DNA of 64,000 nucleotides, from NCBI RefSeq assembly GCF_001969365.1, contig NZ_CP019312.1:1116001-1180000 (forward strand). Reading direction: 5' to 3'. Each line of letters opens with the position of its first letter. Position 1 is the first letter of the stretch. Both the position numbers and the translations under genes were made by a program. Positions 1 to 8,572 of the stretch are shown here, piece by piece. The notes beneath the pieces are model-generated. The model was given only the letters and a program-made list of their open reading frames with translations. It searched no databases and was not told the origin of the DNA. This stretch comes from Tateyamaria omphalii (GTDB lineage Bacteria > Pseudomonadota > Alphaproteobacteria > Rhodobacterales > Rhodobacteraceae).

Positions 1-1
1 T

Positions 2-976
2 ATCGAGGCGTGCGGTATCGCGCCCTCGAACCTCGTCGGGCAACTCGGCGCGCGCGCCGGGCTTTATGAAAGCGCCACGGTGCGGGTCAACGCGACGGGC
101 GGTCTGGTCGTGATGACCGGCAGCCATAGCCACGGGCAGGGGCACGAAACCTCCTTTGCCCAGGTGGTGGCCGAGATGATCGGCATCGACGAGAATATGG
201 TCGAGATCGTGCATGGCGATACCGCCAACACACCGATGGGCATGGGGACCTATGGCTCCCGTTCCATTGCGGTGGGGGGCAGCGCCATGGTCCGCGCGAC
301 GGAAAAGATCATCAACAAGGCCAAGAAGATCGCCTCTCACCTGCTGGAAGCGTCCGAGGCTGACATCGAGCTGAAGGACGGCGCATTCAGCGTGGCAGGC
401 ACCGACAAGTCGGTCGCTTGGGGTGACGTGACCCTCGCCGCCTACGTGCCTCACAACTACCCGCTCGAGGATATCGAGCCGGGGCTTGAGGAAACGGCGT
501 TCTATGATCCGTCGAATTTTACATATCCCTCAGGCGCTTATGCCTGCGAAGTTGAAGTTGATCCGGACACCGGCAAGGTGACCATAGATCGGTTCGCGGC
601 GGCAGATGATTTCGGCAACATCATCAACCCGATGATTGTGACCGGGCAGGTCCACGGCGGTATTGCGCAGGGCATTGGTCAGGCGTTGCTGGAAAACTGT
701 GCCTATGACGAAAACGGCCAGCTTCTGAGCGCGTCTTACATGGACTACGCCATGCCGCGCGCTGACGATCTGCCCATGTTCGACGTGGATCACTCCAGCC
801 AGACGCCCTGCACCCACAACCCGCTTGGGGTGAAGGGTTGTGGCGAGGCTGGGGCCATCGGCTCGCCTCCGGCTGTCGTGAATGCGGTCGTGGATGCGCT
901 GCAATCGGCGGGCAAGGATGTGACCCATATTGACATGCCTTTGTCGCCCGACCGGGTTTGGGAAGCGATGCAGTAA
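2..976 (+). CDS. coxL: Aerobic carbon monoxide dehydrogenase-like large subunit, C-terminal part
   Basis: This is the C-terminal part of a molybdenum hydroxylase large subunit of the xanthine oxidase/CoxL family. The reading frame is open from the first bases of the window, so the 5' part, including the active-site loop that separates CO dehydrogenase forms I and II, is missing. Visible family features are the Gly/His-rich [13 protein letters not shown] stretch of the molybdopterin region and the C-terminal [16 protein letters not shown] segment with the conserved glutamate. CoxM follows downstream. The order large then medium subunit matches the S-L-M order of form II enzymes rather than the M-S-L order of form I. 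The real substrate (CO or another small molecule) cannot be decided here. It would act in the cytoplasm as an (LMS)2 complex. Confidence 0.85.
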   Translation: MEACGIAPSNLVGQLGARAGLYESATVRVNATGGLVVMTGSHSHGQGHETSFAQVVAEMIGIDENMVEIVHGDTANTPMGMGTYGSRSIAVGGSAMVRATEKIINKAKKIASHLLEASEADIELKDGAFSVAGTDKSVAWGDVTLAAYVPHNYPLEDIEPGLEETAFYDPSNFTYPSGAYACEVEVDPDTGKVTIDRFAAADDFGNIINPMIVTGQVHGGIAQGIGQALLENCAYDENGQLLSASYMDYAMPRADDLPMFDVDHSSQTPCTHNPLGVKGCGEAGAIGSPPAVVNAVVDALQSAGKDVTHIDMPLSPDRVWEAMQ

Positions 977-991
977 ATTGAAAGTGCGGGA

Positions 992-1009
992 CCGGGGGCC
1001 AGCCCCCGG
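992..1009. repeat. GC-rich palindromic intergenic repeat, copy 1
   Basis: An 8-bp perfect stem (CCGGGGGC/GCCCCCGG) closes on a CA loop between coxL and coxM. It is followed by a CCCCCGGGATTTTTTGAA segment and an AGAGAAGAGG purine stretch. Copies with the same plan lie at about 20415, 38619 and 41297. It may end or attenuate coxL transcription, but its recurrence suggests a dispersed palindromic repeat family. Confidence 0.6.
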
Positions 1010-1025
1010 ACCCCCGGGATTTTTT

Positions 1026-1058
1026 GAACCAGAGAAGAGGGACCTCGCGCTCTGGTTC
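1026..1058. repeat. Inverted repeat in the coxL-coxM spacer
   Basis: GAACCAGAG at 1026-1034 is perfectly complementary to CTCTGGTTC at 1050-1058, with a 15-nt loop. It sits 18 bp upstream of the coxM start and right after the GC-rich repeat. It could modulate the L to M subunit ratio or shield the mRNA; no function is proven. Confidence 0.5.
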
Positions 1059-1076
1059 AGATGAAAGGACAAGACG

Positions 1077-1865
1077 ATGTATAACTTCGAATTCGAAAAG
1101 CCGGGTTCAGTGGCCGATGCGGTCGCAGCTCTGGGTGCTGAGGATGCGCAGGCGCTTGGAGGTGGGCAGACCCTGATCCCAACGCTCAAGCAGCGCCTTG
1201 CGATGCCGACGACATTGGTGAGCCTCAAGGGCATTGCCGAGATGCAGGGCGTGTGCACCGGCGATGACGGGTCGATCTGCATTGGTGGGGCGACGAGCCA
1301 TGCCACAGTTGCAGCGGAGGCAGGTGCCTATCCCGCGCTTGCGGCCACGGCGTCTCATATTGGTGATCCTGCCGTGCGCAACCGCGGCACCATTGGCGGG
1401 TCGCTGGCCAACAACGACCCATCGGCCTGCTATCCGGCGGCTGCGCTAGGGTCCGGCGCCACCATCGTGACAAACACACGCGAGATCGCGGCGGATGACT
1501 ATTTCCAGGGCATGTTCGACACCGCTTTGGACGAGGGTGAAATCATCACCGAAGTGCGCTTTCCCGTCCCGGAAAAGGCAAACTACCAGAAGTTTGTCCA
1601 GCCTGCGTCACGCTTCGCGCTGGTGGGGGTATATGTCGCCAAATACGCCGACGGCGTGCGCGTTGCCATCACCGGGGCCAGCAACAACGGCGTATTCCGC
1701 TGGACCGAGGCCGAGGCGGCGCTGTCGTCGAACTTCTCACCCGACGCGGTAGACGGGCTCAGCCTGTCCGGCGACGACATGATCAGCGACCTGCACGGCA
1801 CCGGCGACTACCGCGCGCATCTGTGCGGCGTGATGACCAAGCGGGCGGTGTCGGCTGCTGCGTGA
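1077..1865 (+). CDS. coxM: Carbon monoxide dehydrogenase-like medium (FAD) subunit
   Basis: A 262-residue FAD-binding subunit of the molybdenum hydroxylase family. It passes electrons from the 2Fe-2S small subunit to the respiratory chain. The family's FAD signatures are visible near residue 30 (LGGGQTLIP) and near residues 98-115 (IGDPAVRNRGTIGGSLANND). Length is close to the usual 265-290 residues. The ATG at 1077 follows a GGACAAGACG purine-rich leader. It lies 100 bp after coxL and its TGA overlaps the GTGA of the next gene. FAD subunit identity is secure; CO as substrate is inferred from family context. Confidence 0.88.
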   Translation: MYNFEFEKPGSVADAVAALGAEDAQALGGGQTLIPTLKQRLAMPTTLVSLKGIAEMQGVCTGDDGSICIGGATSHATVAAEAGAYPALAATASHIGDPAVRNRGTIGGSLANNDPSACYPAAALGSGATIVTNTREIAADDYFQGMFDTALDEGEIITEVRFPVPEKANYQKFVQPASRFALVGVYVAKYADGVRVAITGASNNGVFRWTEAEAALSSNFSPDAVDGLSLSGDDMISDLHGTGDYRAHLCGVMTKRAVSAAA

Positions 1866-1873
1866 CCGAAGCG

Positions 1874-2356
1874 ATGCGACTGTTGCTGAAGGGCTGCCTC
1901 ATGGCGGCCCTTTTGGTTTATTGCGGGCCATCTTCGGGTCAGGGCGCGACACTGCCGCGTGCCGATATCGTGTCCTGTGTGCGCGCCGTGAACGACCTTG
2001 ACGACATCATGTGGACCAAGATGCGAAGCCACTGTCTTGTCATCGCAGGCAGTCATTGCGAAGCCCCCGTGAGCGGTCCAATTCTTGATTGTCTCGCCGA
2101 CATCACGCGCGACATGACCATGTATGTGGCCAGTGCACTTCCGCATCTGCCCGATACGGTTGAAGCAGACGGTTTCAGGCGACTATCCTACCTAAGCATA
2201 GTGGAGCGTTTGCGCGCGCCCGACGATGCGCAAGCACGTTGCATGAGCCAGCACAGCAAGGCCTTCGATCAGAGCATATGCCTCAGCGTTGCCGCCTTTG
2301 GCCGTTTGATCGACGTGTTCACAGTCGCCCGATATGCGAATGTCACATTGCCCTAA
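1874..2356 (+). CDS. Small secreted cysteine-containing protein of unknown function
   Basis: A protein of about 160 residues starting with a Sec-type signal sequence (basic start, then hydrophobic LLLKGCLMAALLVY). The mature part has several spaced cysteines (VSCVRAV, HCLVIAGSHCEAP, LDCLADIT, ARCMSQ), suggesting disulfides in the periplasm. I recognise no family. A GTG at 1862 overlapping the coxM stop is an alternative start four codons upstream; the ATG at 1874 is preferred because the signal peptide begins there. Coupling to the cox operon suggests co-expression, not a proven role. The stop overlaps the convergent SDR stop by a few bases. Confidence 0.6.
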   Translation: MRLLLKGCLMAALLVYCGPSSGQGATLPRADIVSCVRAVNDLDDIMWTKMRSHCLVIAGSHCEAPVSGPILDCLADITRDMTMYVASALPHLPDTVEADGFRRLSYLSIVERLRAPDDAQARCMSQHSKAFDQSICLSVAAFGRLIDVFTVARYANVTLP

Positions 2357-3102
2357 ATCGAGCCCGCCTCAACCATGAAGTTGTTCGCCGTGCACATGGC
2401 GCTGTCATCCGAGGCCAGCCACAACACCATCCGCGCCACATACACGGGATCAATCAGATCCGGCAGGCACTGGCGCGAACGGTGCGCCTCCAGCGCCTCG
2501 GGCGTGGCCCACAGCTCCTTCTGCCTGTCTGTCATGATCCAGCCGGGCACGACCGTGTTCACCCGAATGCGGTGATCGCCCAGATCGCGCGCCATTGTGC
2601 GGGTCAGCCCATGCACGGCGGCCTTGGCCGTGGTGTAGGCGGGAAAGCCGCCTCCGGCCTCCCACCAGGAATTCGAGCCGAGGTTGATAATCGACCCACC
2701 GCCCGCCGCGATCATGCCGGGCGCGACCGCCTGAATGGCAAAGAACATGTGGCGCAGGTTGGTCTGCATCCGCTCATCCCAATACTCGGGCGTCACGTCC
2801 TGCCAGTTGTGCCGGTCATCGCGGGCGGCATTGTTGACCAGCACGGTAAAGGGGCCGATCTGTGCGCCCAGATCGGCAATGGCGGCGCGCGTCGCGTCGA
2901 TGTCGCGCAGATCACATAAGCCATGGGCGGCGCCGGTTGCACGGCTCACCTCCGCCGAGGCCTCTGCGTCGCGATCCAGAAACGCAACCTTGGCGCCTTG
3001 CTCGGCAAATGCTTCGACTGTCAATCGGCCGATCCCCGATGCGCCGCCGGTGATCAGCACCGCCGTGCCCTCCAGGCTGGGATAACGCGCGAATTCTGGC
3101 AT
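2353..3102 (-). CDS. SDR-family dehydrogenase, XylB-like aldose 1-dehydrogenase
   Basis: A 249-residue classical short-chain dehydrogenase. It has the cofactor motif TGGASGIG near residue 18, the VNNA strand, and the catalytic YTTAK (Tyr-x-x-x-Lys). The run DDRH...YWDERM.TNLRHMFFA.QAVAPGM closely resembles Caulobacter D-xylose 1-dehydrogenase XylB, so oxidation of a pentose or related aldose with NAD is the best guess. The acidic residue after the second beta strand (LDRD) favours NAD over NADP. It stands alone, convergent with the secreted-protein gene, with no neighbouring sugar transporter, so the substrate stays open. Confidence 0.8.
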   Translation of the reverse strand: MPEFARYPSLEGTAVLITGGASGIGRLTVEAFAEQGAKVAFLDRDAEASAEVSRATGAAHGLCDLRDIDATRAAIADLGAQIGPFTVLVNNAARDDRHNWQDVTPEYWDERMQTNLRHMFFAIQAVAPGMIAAGGGSIINLGSNSWWEAGGGFPAYTTAKAAVHGLTRTMARDLGDHRIRVNTVVPGWIMTDRQKELWATPEALEAHRSRQCLPDLIDPVYVARMVLWLASDDSAMCTANNFMVEAGSI

Positions 3103-3278
3103 GGCTCACCTCCGATTGATGGGTCCGCACCTTGTCCTGTGTCACTGGGCAGAGGTCAAGACACAGACAATTGCACAAGATGTCAGCAAGTGCCCGCCGT
3201 GCTTCGCCCAGGTTGAGGAGGATCAACAATAATCGAGCGCAGACGTGTTATCCTGCAACTATCAGTGGAGGAGACATC

Positions 3279-3659
3279 ATGGCTCAGACAACAGTCACCA
3301 AATCCAAGTCCAAAGACACATCCGACGCCACCGGCACCATGATCAACGCGATGACCAATTGGCAGACGGCGGGCCTGGGCGCGTTGAATTGGTTCAGCGC
3401 CTCGACGGTCGAACGCATGGGAGACATGGGAGCGGAATGGATGACCTTCGTCGCCGAGCGTGTGCGCGAGGACGTCGCATTGCAACATGCACTCATGCAC
3501 GCAAAATCGCCCGGAGAGATGCAGCAGGTGCAGATGCGCTTCCTGCAGACGGCCATGGATCAATACACGGCCGAGACCGGCAAGATGATCGAACTGAGCT
3601 CAAAGCTGTTCGATACGGCGGAAAATCACGAAGCGCCCGACGAGAACGTCAACGTCTGA
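3279..3659 (+). CDS. Phasin family protein
   Basis: A 126-residue, mostly alpha-helical protein with the composition and pattern of polyhydroxyalkanoate granule phasins (Phasin_2 type): an amphipathic WQTAGLGALNWFSASTVERMG helix, AEWMTFVAERVREDV, then SPGEMQQVQMRFLQTAMDQYTAETGKM. Phasins coat PHA granules in the cytoplasm. The start at 3279 follows GTGGAGGAG; an upstream in-frame start at 3132 lacks a comparable site. No PHA synthase gene is nearby. Function as a granule phasin rather than another helical stress protein is inferred. Confidence 0.75.
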   Translation: MAQTTVTKSKSKDTSDATGTMINAMTNWQTAGLGALNWFSASTVERMGDMGAEWMTFVAERVREDVALQHALMHAKSPGEMQQVQMRFLQTAMDQYTAETGKMIELSSKLFDTAENHEAPDENVNV

Positions 3660-3699
3660 AACAGTGCGCGCCGTTGGCGGGCGCCATGTCGTCAAAGAG

Positions 3700-3728
3700 A
3701 AAGGGCGCGGCCATCGCCACGCCCCTTT
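3700..3728. terminator. Bidirectional terminator between phasin and infC
   Basis: AAAGGGCG at 3700-3707 pairs with CGCCCCTTT at 3720-3728 around a 12-nt loop between two convergent genes. It ends in T on one strand and in A on the other, so it can serve both. Confidence 0.65.
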
Positions 3729-3749
3729 GAAATGCCTGCGATCAGATCA

Positions 3750-4298
3750 TCACTTCTGTGGCAGCGGCCCGATCATCATGACCATCTGGCGGCCTTCCAT
3801 CCGGGGGAAGTTTTCCACCTTGCCGATCTCCTTGGTGTCGTCCGCCACCCGTTCCAGCAACTCGCGACCCAGGTTCTGGTGCGCCATCTCGCGACCGCGA
3901 AACCGCAGGGTGACCTTCACCTTGTCGCCGTTCTCGAGGAACTTGAAGACGTTGCGCATCTTCACCTCGTAGTCGTTGGTGTCGGTGTTGGGGCGGAACT
4001 TGACCTCTTTGACCTCAATGATCTTCTGCTTCTTGCGGGCTTCGGCTTCGCGCTTTTGCGTCTCGTACTTGAACTTGCCGAAATCCATAATCTTGCACAC
4101 GGGCGGATTGGCATTGGGCGAAATCTCGACCAGGTCCAGCCCGGCATCGTCGGCCATGTCCATGGCGCGGCTCGGGGTGACCACGCCGACATTTTCGCCG
4201 TCGGCGCCGATCAGGCGGATTTCAGGGGCACGGATCTTGTCGTTGACGCGCGGGCCGGTGTCGCGTTGCGGCGGCGCGTTGTGGGGTCTGCGAGCGAT
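3750..4298 (-). CDS. infC: Translation initiation factor IF-3 with non-canonical ATC start
   Basis: IF-3 binds the 30S subunit and checks start codons and initiator tRNA. Both domains are complete only if reading begins at an ATC codon at 4298-4296: the protein then starts [21 protein letters not shown] and has 182 residues. A GTG at 4184 would cut off most of the N-terminal domain. No ATG, GTG or TTG occurs in frame upstream. An AAAGGACG Shine-Dalgarno sequence lies about 7 nt before the ATC. E. coli infC starts with AUU, which lets IF-3 repress its own translation; the same autoregulation is inferred here. The usual downstream rpmI-rplT pair is absent. Confidence 0.93.
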   Translation of the reverse strand: MARRPHNAPPQRDTGPRVNDKIRAPEIRLIGADGENVGVVTPSRAMDMADDAGLDLVEISPNANPPVCKIMDFGKFKYETQKREAEARKKQKIIEVKEVKFRPNTDTNDYEVKMRNVFKFLENGDKVKVTLRFRGREMAHQNLGRELLERVADDTKEIGKVENFPRMEGRQMVMMIGPLPQK

Positions 4299-4499
4299 GG
4301 TGGTCGTCCTTTGATCGTTCCAAAATGTGAGGCCAGAAAATAGCCTTTGGCCCGGTTTTCTTCAACCCTATGAATCGGCCATCCTGCGCCGAAAAGGGCG
4401 ATTTTCCCCCTTGAACCTTTTTACTGCGCCCCGCATCTGAGAGCGGGAACCCATCAAGAGGTCACAGCGTTGACCGACAGACGTACAAAGGACAGGGCA

Positions 4500-5471
4500 A
4501 TGAGAAATCTCATCTGGATTATCGTGGCGGTAGTGATCGCAGGCGGGGCATATTTGCTCTATTCCGGCCAGACCCCGCAGGAGGTCGCAACTCAGGCCGC
4601 CGATGCCGTCAATGCGCCCGAGGCGCTCGACAGCGCCAGCGATGCCGTTGGGGACGCCGTCGAAGCCACCGAAGACGCGGTTGCAGACACCGTGGACGCC
4701 GCAACTGCCGTCGGCGAAGAGGCCGCCGCGGTGGTCGAAGATACGGCCACAGCCGCGGCGGATGCCGCCTCAGACGCGGTAGACACCGCTACCGAAGCCG
4801 CGTCGGACGCCGCTGAAGGGGTTCAAAACCTGGCCGAAGATGCCGCCACAGCGACAGGTAACGCCGTGGACGCGGCAACCGACACCGCAGCTGCCGTCGT
4901 TGAAGACGCCACCGAAACCGTCAATGATGCGGTCTCTGCTCTGACAGAAGGCGCGTCAGACGCCGCCGAAACCGCGACAGAAACGGCAACGGACGCCGCC
5001 GAAGCGACGGAAGAGGCGGCAACCGACGCCGTTGACGCGACCACTGAAACAGCCTCCGATGTTGTTGAGACTACAACTGAAGCAGCGACAGACGCGGCCG
5101 AGGCCACGACCGAAGCCGTCACCGACACAACCGAGGCGACGACAGAAGCCGTAACCGAGGCGACAGACACGGCAACCGACACAGCCGCAGCAACAACCGA
5201 CACCACCGAAACCACCACCGAAGAGGCCGTGGATCAAGCCGCCGAAACCGCAACCGATGGCACCGAAGAGGTGGCAAGCGCCGGTGGCGTCGCCGAACTG
5301 CTGACAGTCGAAGGCTTCGACTTCGACCGCGTGGCCGAGATGATCGACAACTCCGACGCCCTGAGCATTGTTCAGAAAACCACGCTCAAGGCAGGCATCG
5401 AAGAGGCGCAGAACAACCCCGAGGTCCTTCAGGGTCTGCTGGATCAGCTGAAGCAGGCAATGGGCCTCTGA
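4500..5471 (+). CDS. Membrane-anchored Ala/Thr/Asp/Glu-rich LEA-like repeat protein
   Basis: A 323-residue protein of unknown function. Residues 1-20 form one transmembrane helix (MRNLIWIIVAVVIAGGAYLL). About residues 35-255 are low-complexity Ala, Thr, Asp, Glu and Val with a period near four residues (units like TEAV, TDAA, EATT), and there is no lysine or arginine in this tract. This resembles LEA-like or alpha-helical stress-protection proteins. The last 60 residues are a normal-complexity domain (VEGFDFDRVAEMIDNS...). ATG 4500 follows AAAGGACAGGGCA; TTG 4470 is the longer alternative. The DNA in the tract is a GAC/GCC/GAA-rich degenerate 12-bp repeat, prone to length change. Confidence 0.7.
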   Translation: MRNLIWIIVAVVIAGGAYLLYSGQTPQEVATQAADAVNAPEALDSASDAVGDAVEATEDAVADTVDAATAVGEEAAAVVEDTATAAADAASDAVDTATEAASDAAEGVQNLAEDAATATGNAVDAATDTAAAVVEDATETVNDAVSALTEGASDAAETATETATDAAEATEEAATDAVDATTETASDVVETTTEAATDAAEATTEAVTDTTEATTEAVTEATDTATDTAAATTDTTETTTEEAVDQAAETATDGTEEVASAGGVAELLTVEGFDFDRVAEMIDNSDALSIVQKTTLKAGIEEAQNNPEVLQGLLDQLKQAMGL

Positions 5472-5497
5472 ACACCCCAAGCTCTGCAACCTGAATT

Positions 5498-5530
5498 GGC
5501 CGCGCCCCGACACAGGAGCGCGGCCTTTTT
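5498..5530 (+). terminator. Rho-independent terminator
   Basis: GGCCGCGC at 5498-5505 pairs with GCGCGGCC at 5518-5525, followed by TTTTT. It lies 27 bp after the LEA-like gene. Confidence 0.85.
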
Positions 5531-5581
5531 CATAGCACGGGCCGGGTTCACATGCCTCAGGCAGCGCACTAGGCATGTGGT

Positions 5582-6430
5582 ATGCACTTTGACCCGCACC
5601 TTCTCACCACGTTCCAGATCACGCAGCCCCACCATGTCACCGACGCGCCCATCGCGTCGCTCTGGCGGGTCACGCGCGCTGACGGAACACAGGCGTGCCT
5701 GAAATGCTACAAGGACGACGATCTGCGCGACGAAGCGCCCGGTTTCGACCTGCTCGCGGCGCAGAACGGGCAGGGTGCCGCGCGGATCTATCAAAGGCAG
5801 GATGCTGCGATCCTGATGGAGTGGCTGGACGGACCCTCACTCGGTGACATGGTCCGCAATCGGGATGACGAACAGGCAACGCAGATACTGGGAAAGGTGG
5901 CGCAACAGCTCCACAGGGCCAAGTTCGAGCCGCCGCGCGGCCTCGATCCGCTGCCCAACCGGTTCAAGGCGCTCTTTGCGGCGACATTCACGCCCGATTG
6001 CCCGTCACACATACAGGCAACCGTGAACGCTGCGTGCAAACTGGCCGTGCACCTGCTGGCGAACCAAACAAACATCCGCCCGTTGCACGGCGACCTGCAC
6101 CATGACAACGTCCGGGGCAGCGATCGCGGCTATCTGGCCTTTGATGCCAAGGGCGTGCTGGGCGAGCCGACATTCGAGTTGGCAAATGCGTTTCGAAACC
6201 CGCTGGGCGCCGATGCGCTCTTTTCCGACCCACGGGTGATCCAGCGCCGCGCCGCACAGTGGTCGGCTGCGCTAAACGTCTCTCAAACCCGCTTGCTGTC
6301 ATGGGCGGCCGCCTACAGCGCATTGTCGCTCACCTGGACACACAAGGGCGTCTTCGGCCCGGAAATGTCCAAGGACATGGACCTGATCGACACATGCCTG
6401 ACCCTGATTGCCCAGGGTCAGGAGGCTTAA
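5582..6430 (+). CDS. Aminoglycoside/hydroxyurea-type phosphotransferase (APH kinase fold)
   Basis: A 282-residue APH-fold small-molecule kinase resembling the APH(6)/hydroxyurea kinase group. The Brenner motif HGDLHHDN (about residues 165-172, catalytic Asp) and the metal-binding FDAKGVLGEPTFELA segment are clear, and an ATP-lobe lysine is likely in ACLKCY. Members of this group inactivate streptomycin or hydroxyurea, but many chromosomal copies have unknown substrates. There is no mobile element around it, so a housekeeping role is more likely than acquired resistance. It ends 13 bp before the convergent fpr stop. Confidence 0.8.
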   Translation: MHFDPHLLTTFQITQPHHVTDAPIASLWRVTRADGTQACLKCYKDDDLRDEAPGFDLLAAQNGQGAARIYQRQDAAILMEWLDGPSLGDMVRNRDDEQATQILGKVAQQLHRAKFEPPRGLDPLPNRFKALFAATFTPDCPSHIQATVNAACKLAVHLLANQTNIRPLHGDLHHDNVRGSDRGYLAFDAKGVLGEPTFELANAFRNPLGADALFSDPRVIQRRAAQWSAALNVSQTRLLSWAAAYSALSLTWTHKGVFGPEMSKDMDLIDTCLTLIAQGQEA

Positions 6431-6443
6431 GCCGCGCGCAGCG

Positions 6444-7295
6444 TCAGTCCAGAAACGCCTTTTCGACCACGTAATGCGCGGGCTTCGAATTGGCACCTTC
6501 CTCCAGCCCGTATTCTTCGAACATGGCTTTCAGCTCGAGGTTGAAGGCCAGGTTGCCGCAGATCATCGCCCGGTCGCTTTCGGGGTTGAGCGGTGCGACA
6601 CCCAGATCCTTGAACGCCTCGCCCGACTTCATCAGGTCCGTGATGCGGCCCATCTTCGGGCTCTCCTCGCGGGTCGTCGTGGGGTAATACTTGATCTTCT
6701 TCCAGAACCCGTCGCCGATCACCTCGTTCAGCAATTCATCATGCTTCAGGCTCTCGATCAGGTCACGGCCATAGGTCAGCTCGCCCACCTCGCGGCAGGT
6801 ATGGGTGATGATGACCTCGTCATAATCCTCATAGGTCTGCGGCTCGCGCAGCAGCGACGCAAAGGGGGCAAAGCCGGTGCCGGTGGCAAAGAACCAGATG
6901 CGCTTGCCGGGCAGCAGGGCGTCATGGACCAGCGTGCCGACGGGCTTGGGGCGCAGGATGATCTGGTCGCCGGGCTGGATGTGCTGCAGCTTGGAGGTCA
7001 GCGGGCCGTCCTGCACCTTGATGGAATAGAATTCCAATTCTTCGTCCCAGGATGGCGAGGCAATGGAATAGGCGCGCATGATCGGTTTGATCTTGCCGGT
7101 TTCGGGATGCGGATCGCCCATCAGGCCGATCATCACAAACTCGCCTGACCTGAAGCGCAGCGACGCAGGCCGCGTGCAGCGGAAGCGGAACAGCCGATCA
7201 GTATAGTGCTCGATCTCTGTGACCGTCTGGGCGTCGGGCAGGGTGGGGGTCGCCTTGACGGCGGTTGTCTCGTTCACGGGGCTTTGCTCGGTCAT
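6444..7295 (-). CDS. fpr: Ferredoxin--NADP+ reductase
   Basis: A 283-residue FAD enzyme of the bacterial Fpr family. It has the FAD-binding RAYSIASP motif, the NADP-binding GTGFAPFASLLRE segment, THTCREVGELTYG, and the C-terminal AHYVVEKAF end. It moves electrons between NADPH and ferredoxin. As last gene of the cys cluster it probably feeds ferredoxin for the sulfite reductase, since no flavoprotein subunit CysJ is encoded. A 105-bp gap from the preceding DUF934 gene with a hairpin leaves room for its own promoter. Confidence 0.93.
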   Translation of the reverse strand: MTEQSPVNETTAVKATPTLPDAQTVTEIEHYTDRLFRFRCTRPASLRFRSGEFVMIGLMGDPHPETGKIKPIMRAYSIASPSWDEELEFYSIKVQDGPLTSKLQHIQPGDQIILRPKPVGTLVHDALLPGKRIWFFATGTGFAPFASLLREPQTYEDYDEVIITHTCREVGELTYGRDLIESLKHDELLNEVIGDGFWKKIKYYPTTTREESPKMGRITDLMKSGEAFKDLGVAPLNPESDRAMICGNLAFNLELKAMFEEYGLEEGANSKPAHYVVEKAFLD

Positions 7296-7306
7296 GAATA
7301 TGTCAA

Positions 7307-7324
7307 CGCAGGTTTACACCTGCG
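7307..7324 (-). promoter_or_regulatory. Hairpin directly upstream of fpr
   Basis: CGCAGGT at 7307-7313 and ACCTGCG at 7318-7324 form a 7-bp stem with a four-base loop, 11 bp upstream of the fpr start. There is no good Shine-Dalgarno sequence, so it may be an RNA-processing site or a protein site controlling fpr. Confidence 0.4.
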
Positions 7325-7400
7325 CCTCTCCATTTGGGAAGGATTTTTGTCATTGATAAGGGCGCGAATGGTCGCGCGCCTTGATGTATGTCAGCAGCGT

Positions 7401-7811
7401 CTAGTGATTGGACGCCCCACGCAGGCGCGCCTGGTAGTCGTGGCTCTGCCAATCGCTCCGGAACTGCCACTGGTCTTCGGGCTGGCGCGCCGCCAGCGCC
7501 TGGCTGATCTCGACCTCGTCAAAGCCTGACCGGCGCGCCATCGCATACTGATCCGAGATCACGTGCCCCTTGGCGCGCAGACGGCCCCGGTAGCCACGCA
7601 AACGCAGCATCCGCGCAATGGTGAACCCGCGCCCATCGGCAAAGCTGGGGAAATCCACGCGGATGATGTCCGCATTCAGCGGGATCTGGTCGGGGTCGGC
7701 ATCGCTGGGCACATCCAGCGCCGCCGCATCATTGGCCGCTTCGCCCAGCGGAGTATAGCCGCCATCCCAAGTGTCCGGGCCAAAGCCCTGATCGGTCACT
7801 ACGATTGTCAT
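7401..7811 (-). CDS. DUF934 family protein of the sulfite reduction operon
   Basis: A 136-residue protein of the DUF934 family, recognised by LNADIIRVDFPSFADGRGFTIARMLR.LRGYRG and the following AKGHVISDQYAMARRSGFDEVEI. The family is found almost only beside assimilatory sulfite reductase genes; its biochemical role is not established. It has no cysteines or metal motif. Its start overlaps the cysH stop by 4 bp, so translation is coupled. A role in electron delivery or assembly for CysI is a guess from context only. Confidence 0.85.
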   Translation of the reverse strand: MTIVVTDQGFGPDTWDGGYTPLGEAANDAAALDVPSDADPDQIPLNADIIRVDFPSFADGRGFTIARMLRLRGYRGRLRAKGHVISDQYAMARRSGFDEVEISQALAARQPEDQWQFRSDWQSHDYQARLRGASNH

Positions 7812-8566
7812 GTCTCTTGTCCTACTCTGACGAGTTTCCCATCAACGAAGTGGATGCCACATTCGTCTTTATCCTGATCCCGCCAACGCCCCGCGCGGGG
7901 GTCTTCGCCATCCGCCACTTTCGACGTGCAGGGCGCACAGCCGATGCTGGGATAGCCGTGCGCCACCAGCGGATGCCGCGGCAGGCGGTTTTCGTCCATG
8001 TATTCCAGCACGTCTTCCGGTGACCACCGGGCCAGGGGGTTCACCTTTATCCGACCGGTGGCGTCCTCAACCTCGAAAAATTCGAGGCTCGTCCGCGTCT
8101 GCGACTGATACCGTTTCCGCCCCGTCATCCAACCAGAATAGGGCGCCAGCGCCTTTTGCAGCGGCACCGTCTTGCGCAGCGCACAGCACGCGTCTGTATC
8201 GCGCCTGTGCAGCGTCCCGTCCGGGTCCTTGGTGGCGATGTCATCGGCCCGGATCACAGTCACATTCTCCAGCCGCAACCGCTCCGCCACCTCCTGCTGG
8301 TAGACCAGCGTTTCGGCAAAGAGCATCTCGGTGTCGATAAAGATCACCGGCACGTCCCGCTTCACCATTGCCGCGAGGTGCAACAGAACCACCGATTCCG
8401 CCCCGAAGCTTGACACAAGTGCCACGTCCGGCACCGCCTCGAAGGCCGCGCGCAGCACATCCGTTGCGCCGTGATGGGTCAGCTGCGCGTTCAGCGCGCT
8501 GACCATCACGTCGGCCTCCGGGCAGGCCGGCCCTCCGGGGGCGGTTTTCCTGGCGAAATGAAGCAT
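7808..8566 (-). CDS. cysH: Assimilatory adenylyl-sulfate (APS) reductase
   Basis: A 252-residue PAPS/APS reductase of the ATP-pyrophosphatase fold. SSFGAES is the substrate loop. A CC pair (DACCALRK) and a CAPC pair (IGCAPCT) are the four cysteines that bind a 4Fe-4S cluster in APS reductases; PAPS-specific enzymes lack them. KDECGIH carries the catalytic cysteine that forms the sulfo intermediate. It releases sulfite for CysI. It is 6 bp after cysI and overlaps the DUF934 gene. Confidence 0.93.
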   Translation of the reverse strand: MLHFARKTAPGGPACPEADVMVSALNAQLTHHGATDVLRAAFEAVPDVALVSSFGAESVVLLHLAAMVKRDVPVIFIDTEMLFAETLVYQQEVAERLRLENVTVIRADDIATKDPDGTLHRRDTDACCALRKTVPLQKALAPYSGWMTGRKRYQSQTRTSLEFFEVEDATGRIKVNPLARWSPEDVLEYMDENRLPRHPLVAHGYPSIGCAPCTSKVADGEDPRAGRWRDQDKDECGIHFVDGKLVRVGQET

Positions 8567-8572
8567 GGGATC

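Noticed and set aside
2239..2919. Plus-strand frame of 226 residues opposite the SDR gene
   Set aside because: It is the antisense shadow of a gene with complete SDR motifs.
4823..5218. Val/Ser/Ala-rich minus-strand frame opposite the LEA-like gene
   Set aside because: It is a mirror of the repetitive plus-strand codons and has no start signal or independent features.
5582..6430. APH-type kinase as an acquired antibiotic resistance gene
   Set aside because: There is no mobile context and the base composition equals the neighbours; a chromosomal kinase of unknown substrate is more likely.
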